Part shown: positions 58,751-64,000 of the stretch, piece by piece
How the letters are laid out: each line of letters begins with the position of its first letter
How positions within the stretch are numbered: position 1 is the stretch's first letter
DNA from: Bemisia tabaci
Lineage: Eukaryota; Arthropoda; Insecta; Hemiptera; Aleyrodidae
Direction: 5' to 3'
Length of the DNA: 64,000 nucleotides
Assembly: GCF_918797505.1 (NCBI RefSeq)
Contig: NC_092797.1
Location: 29,711,372 to 29,775,371, forward strand
The notes under the pieces: model-generated
Database searches by the model: none
Told to the model about the DNA's origin: nothing
The model's input: the letters and a program-made list of their open reading frames with translations, nothing else
Position numbers and translations under genes: made by a program

Positions 58751-58799
<49 letters not shown>

Positions 58800-58804
58800 C
58801 AGTG
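58547..58804. mobile_element. Family F MITE with long poly(A) run
   Basis: CACTGCGGGAAAAAAAGTCT start, mirrored GATTTTTGCG/GCAAAAATC, and the TTCAGTG end preceded by 45 consecutive A (58753-58797). Confidence 0.8.
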
Positions 58805-58869
58805 TACGCTATCCGAATGTAATATTTGCGTATGCTTGATTCGTTGAATCTCACGAGAGGTCGTCGAAG

Positions 58870-59250
58870 GTAAGAAAAAACCCCGGAGCGACGATGAAGA
58901 TACAGTGAGCTGAATTCAATCAGGTTACGAGACTGTCACGCATTAAGCGTGAAAAACATAATCTGCGCCGAATCGAGAGAGGAAGGCTCGGAAGGCGGAG
59001 GGTGGAAGCGGTCGGCTGACAAGCACTTCCGCGCACTAATTCAGTCGGAGCGTGTGTTTTGGACTGCTGAATAATTAAGTTAAACGTGAACGGCGAAACT
59101 GTGTTACACTATATAGTGCAGCGTGCCCGCGAAGTGCGACCCGGAGAAGATCAGATGTCTATTTTGCGGCTGCGGCATGAGGAAAACCATGATTTGACCC
59201 GTATTAAAGGAACCGCGCTTGAGCGACATCGACAAGCGTCAGACAACACA
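58870..59250. other. GC-rich island, candidate promoter or 5' exon
   Basis: TTCAGTCGGAGCG (initiator-like TCAGTC) and a short ATG frame of 33 codons (from 59154). Composition differs from the surroundings. A transcript could start here, but none is demonstrated. Confidence 0.25.
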
Positions 59251-60690
59251 AATTAGAGCATACTGCAAGCCTCGTCAAACGCTTCCATCTCATCATTCTT
59301 CGATGAGTCCGTTGACCTTGTGATTAGCCTCATCGCTCATTGGATTCGATGCATCCATCTGCTTGCCTGCCGACAAGAGTAATTCTCAGGAGGAAGTGCT
59401 TTGAGACCTCTCTGACAACGGCAATTTTCATGCTCGAAAATTTGCCTCGTTGGATTTACAAATCGGTGCGGTTGAAATAAAAACGCCACTTATCAGTTGT
59501 TGTGAATATTACGAAATTTAATATTCATATAATGCGTCACTGTATCATGATATTTTCCAGGGGAATTTTTCTCTATAGTTTTACTGCTCATTTTAGGAAA
59601 AAATTGTCATTATGTTGGCTACTTAATTGCTTCTTTGCTAGGTGCTTCTTTCCTAAATGAGAAAGACGAGCACACAATATTATTATTGTGGCACCTAGCG
59701 CAATCACGTAGGTTTAGATGTACTTAACACCCTTTGATGGATGTACTTGTACATGAAATTCAGGAAGATAACTGCGATAAAGAATCGATTATTAAGGTGT
59801 CCGTTGCGAACCTCCTGTTCATCGATCCTTCTCGATATGTTTCAATGGATCAATCGATACATCGCAAAGCACGCCACGCCAGTGGTATAAACATCTGATT
59901 ACACTCTGATCGAAAGGAAGAGCACGGAATGTCAGCGCGTCTAGAAAACATGGAACTGCTGCATCTCAACTATCCTCGTGAATAATTGCAAGGTTCCCAC
60001 CGCTTTCTATAATTCACACGAGGGAGCAAGGTTACAATGGACGGCTTTTTCCTCTTTTACAAGATTATAATTGAGAAATAAAAGAAGAATCTCGATTCAA
60101 GCCACAATGGCTGAGGCATAAAGGGTATTTCTTTGATACCGGTGTTGGTTTGAATGTTTCTAAAGAAAGGAAGAAAAATAGCTTATCTGCATTCAAAACA
60201 CTGTTTAGTTGAATCATTTCATCAAGTCTTCAGCTTCATCAAGCGCAGGTTCAACAAAATTGACATAGTTCTATAATTCTATAAGACATTGAGAGGGAAT
60301 AGAAACCAAAACGACCGAGGACTATGACAAGACGTTTCAATATTGACAATGAAAATACGGTTCATTTTACGTGACATGATAGATGAGAAGAAAATTCCGG
60401 GATTTTCTTCATGGATAAGGATTGTTACATTAGATTGTTTTGAAAAAGTTACCGCTCAATACTTGATGAAGAATCTTATTACTTAGTTCCTTGCTAGTTT
60501 GGAGGAAGAAGAAACCCATCTGTGGGTATCTTTATGAAGATTTTAATGATAGGTATCCTACGAAAGAGCATAATACCCACACGTTTTGGAGGCATAGCTC
60601 AAGATTTTAAGATTTTTAATGTTTGTGAATTAAAAAAAAAAAAAAAAATTAAAACACATAAAATAAAGTCGACTATCCGATTTTCATACA
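59251..60690. other. Mostly gene-free stretch
   Basis: Contains a 5'-truncated family B copy (59767-59884) with AAAGAATCGATTATTAAGG and ACGCCACGCCAGTG. No coding sequence recognised. Confidence 0.5.
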
Positions 60691-60963
60691 TGTAGGTGGA
60701 TCCATACACTTCAAGCGGTGACGTACGGGGGGTCGAGGGGGGGGGGTTCCCCACCAAGAAAATTTTCGAAATTTTGAAGCATCTTATATGCAGTTTCTGT
60801 CAATTTTGTCATCAATAATCACCGAATATAAGCGTCCTTCCTTCTTCATTTCTCCGTTCCTTAATCCTTCTTTCTTTCTTCCCTTTAAGTATCTTCCTCC
60901 TTTTTTCGAGCGAGCAGATGAGGGGGCGCATACGCCCCCTACGCCTTCTCGGACCCGCCTATG
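60691..60963. mobile_element. Family E G-rich MITE
   Basis: GTAGGTGGATCC start, G-runs, and the CGGACCCGCCTATG end. Confidence 0.55.
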
Positions 60964-61068
60964 TTTTAATATTCATTGAACATTTTACGTACCTAATTAG
61001 AATAAAGACTGTAGTTTGATTAATATGTGTACATACTAAGCGTGTAGACTTTCGTTATTTGGATTTAG

Positions 61069-61294
61069 ATCTCACCGGTAGACGGAATCGGACGACGGAT
61101 GATCATCCGGCTGTAGGTAATCGGAATGCTCACAGCTCCAAGTATCCCAAAACCTTGACACGAATTCACACCGAGCCCAGTGAGTTGCTAGTGATCAACA
61201 CAGCAGACATAGACGCGGTTAATTACCTGGTCTTCCACGTAAAACACGAGAGACGAGCTTCACCCATTTTTATTTCAACTTGGACCTTACTCAG
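61069..61294 (+). CDS. Orphan candidate exon, unknown protein
   Basis: A 226-base open stretch between an acceptor (CGTTATTTGGATTTAG) and a donor (CTCAG|GTGACT), phase 2 in and 2 out. It encodes LTGRRNRTTDDHPAVGNRNA, then TRIHTEPSELLVINTADIDA and VNYLVFHVKHERR. GC and residue composition look protein-like, unlike the flanking DNA. I do not recognise the domain, and no partner exon is identified in the window. It may belong to a gene that continues beyond 64000, or be a transposon fragment. Confidence 0.35.
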
Positions 61295-64000
61295 GTGACT
61301 CACTGAGAGAAGAATCGTTGTTTTGACAATGCTTATGGTAGATTTCAGCTCCAGCCTACTTTTCTGGTCGAAGTCATGATATCTTCACCTTCCGGTCGAA
61401 GTATCACATGCGCTGTTTGGTGCTCAGGCACAATGTTGCCAAATTTCTCTAACATGTCTAATTTCTCACAGAAAAACTAGGGAACATATCCTTTTAACAA
61501 TTTTACCGAAAATTTCTTATGTCATCAAAACTAATTCCAGAAATATTCATGAAAGCATGTGCAAAAGTTTTAAAGAAAGCATTAAAACAATATTGAGATG
61601 TATGGCAACACAGCATCTAAGCGTGAATAGCTTTTGTGACACTTTGGCCGGAAGGTGACAATGTTACTTTGGTGATGACAAATAATATGGTCCTGGTCAC
61701 AAAATGTCGGTCATGATAACAATGTGGCATTGTGATGCATGGTTTCGTGGGTCAACGTGGGTTTCTGCAAACGCGTTTTCTTTTATGTTCTTTGGAACGA
61801 ATTATCACAAGAGGAGACTTTCTGTTAGAGGAAAGGTTGGGGGTCTGTGCTCCCCAAGGGAGCTCTTTGAAAATTTAAGGGGGGCCAAAAAATACTTCCC
61901 ATTGACCGAGGACCGTCCCTTAAGTCTCAAACCTTCACCTCAATCAAGTAAAACGTTAAAGGGAGGAAGAGACTTTTGGATCACCTTGTATGGCTTGGAG
62001 ACTTTAACGCAGGAGTAGGAAAGTAAGCTCGTCCCGAAAAATGGAACCATGCTTCCTGAGGGTGGATTTACAGTTTAATAAAAGTGACCTTTTGATACAT
62101 GTCGTACCTCTACTAGTTGAACTCGCAAAACTTGCTTGCGTACTATCGTTTTTTTGAAAAATGTTCTTGTTAGCCTTAATACCAGTAATTGTGGTCGTAA
62201 TGTTGAATTCAATCCCCACAAATAATTTCAATAATAGGAAAACATCGGAAGTTTTTGGGCAAGGCCATACTATATGAACGAAACATTTGAATCTAATGAT
62301 CTCTTCATGATCTACTCAATTTTAGTCGTAGGTTCATGCCACTTACTGACAAAACTCACTAAAATTCTAGGTCATTTAGTCATTCAATTGATTTGATGGC
62401 TGTAATTACAACTGTCAACGATTACAAGATAAAAGTCAATTTAAGAGGCATGTTTGGTGACTGTGTTTTTCGAGATTTTCCCTCACCTTGATTGATATGT
62501 GATAGGCTACATAACAGGCTCAAAGAGGAGAAATGGGAGGGGAGGAGGAAAATGAGTTCATTTTTTGAGTGATTCCTTCGAATTCCGATAGAGACAAGTG
62601 ACAGATAAAGATGTAAATTGTTGGACGGACACGGACGGAGGTCTTTTCTCGAGTGGGTTCTTCCCTCCGTCTTCGGTTTGCAAGATAATGGCCTCTCCTC
62701 ATGTGACACTGAACCAGGATGTTGTTTCATTTTTTAACAACGAAACGTGGTCGAAGATAACAGCGGGGAAACTCGTCTAGGTTGCTAGCTCGTGCTCTTG
62801 GCTTAACGAATATCTCAACTTTAAAATCACAGCCGAATCCATGATTCTATTTCTGGAATATGGCAACGACGTTTTGTCACTCAAGACTGGTGGCCCGATC
62901 GGAATGCTTAAGTTCAAAATCTCGAGCAGGTAGAATGTCGTTAGAGTCTAGGCTCTAAGAATCGACTTTCAATGAGCTATCGCCTTTTTTTGCTTCGTTG
63001 ATTTAAATGAAGCCGACTCTAGAAAATCTGGTTCTCAGACTTATTTTAGCTCTGCCTCTTCGAAATTTCGTCAACAAGGAAGTGGTATGTAAAGACAGAG
63101 GAAATCGACGGACGGAGGCTTAACAGCACCTAATTAAATTATATCCACGAGCCTAAATGCACGGTTCTGTAATATAAAAATAATTATGCAAGTTCACGTT
63201 AAACGAGGAAGGTAACGCACGAAGTCAAGGCAGTAGTGATTCTTGAAAGTTGGTAACACTCTTCTTTCTCCATTTAAATATATGCAAAACAATCGATTCT
63301 TGGAGAGGCAGCTTGCCTAACCTAAAGTCGATTTTCTTAATGGATTCAAATGGAGCAAAAACAGACGAAACACAGAACAGGAGAAAGAGTGTAAAGTGAA
63401 TAAAAATGATCTACGTTGGTTTATGGGTACTCAAGATGTAAGTTACTTTAAAGTAAGAAGTCTAACAGGACTTTAGCCGTATCAATCAGTAATGCGCATC
63501 GAGAATGCATTACAATAATGTGTTACTAGTGTATCACTAATTAAAGAGCTCAATATAGAACAAGCAAAGAAACAACTTAAAACGGGACTAAGGCCGCAAA
63601 TAATAGAACGAAACACATAAAATAAAATAAAAAGCCCGGGACGTTTAGCAGGGAACACACCCGCATTTTCAACCGGCAAAACAAGAAAATTAAAAGAAGG
63701 ACACTATGAGCCTCACCGTTGTTATTGTGAGACTAGAACAAGCCACGGACCAATACTGTGATACGAGATGTTACAGTTCAGGTTTCCAATAAAATGTATG
63801 CATATTTATAAATTTGGAACGCATCAGAAACTTATCGTTCGGGCTTATCATAATAATTTATACTAATTTAACGGATTAAACTACTATAATAAATACGATT
63901 CTGTGATACGCGCTACCAAAAGCATATATATCACTTTTGAATCATTTAAATAAAAGAAGGATTTCTTTTTATGTATTAGTCTCTACATACATTTTTTTAA
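61295..64000. other. Repeat-bearing end of window
   Basis: Inverted segments CACCTTCCGGTCGAA and GGCCGGAAGGTG bound an element at about 61385-61660. A family I fragment lies at 61795-61992 and a hAT-like fragment at 63228-63360. No gene recognised. Confidence 0.5.

Overview
This is eukaryotic, intron-rich, AT-rich DNA crowded with short inverted-repeat transposons. The two genes I can read point to an insect; a hemipteran is possible, but the sequence does not fix the species. There are no operons, ribosome binding sites or CRISPR arrays. Nearly all long open frames in the window are chance or repeat-derived.

Layout. (1) 1-2383: repeats upstream of the first gene. (2) 2384-11902, plus strand: a complete six-exon muscle troponin C gene (155 residues, 468 coding bases) with clean GT/AG junctions, a candidate TATA promoter and a poly(A) signal. 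EF-hands II and IV are canonical and I and III are degenerate, the usual insect pattern. (3) 11950-20657, minus strand: a six-exon gene (1018 residues, 3057 coding bases) for a CABIT-domain protein, best matched from memory to insect serrano. Five small N-terminal and central exons encode the CABIT region. One large last exon encodes a Ser/Asn-rich, proline-rich tail. The 5' UTR may continue through a splice acceptor at 20882-20884 to an unknown distal promoter. The two genes are tail to tail, and their outermost poly(A) signals lie about 50 bases apart. (4) 20882-64000: no convincing gene. It could be intergenic or a very long 5' intron of the serrano-like gene. It holds at least ten families of small non-autonomous DNA transposons, often nested, several tandem duplications, some GC-rich islands that could be promoters or 5' exons, one orphan exon-like frame (61069-61294) and one small frame ending in a CaaX-like box (57697-57879).

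The most striking content is the mobile DNA. The main family is a fold-back element of almost constant 253-bp length. Six of its copies have exact 4-bp target duplications. A second family has hAT-like 8-bp duplications. Several loci show two or three layers of nesting that give an insertion order. Family letters used below: A, 253-bp fold-back; B, hAT-like with CAGTGGCG ends; C, CATGGGCC repeat with minisatellite; D, element at 158-544; E, AGGCGGATCC/G-run element; F, ACACTG-ended; G, GCGGGCTGATT-ended; H, TTGGACGTA-ended; I, GGTGATCC-ended; J, ATTTCATGAAAT-rich hAT-like; K, small nested element with TTTTGCAATTTGG ends. The exon models were built by eye from splice signals and phase; no database search was possible.
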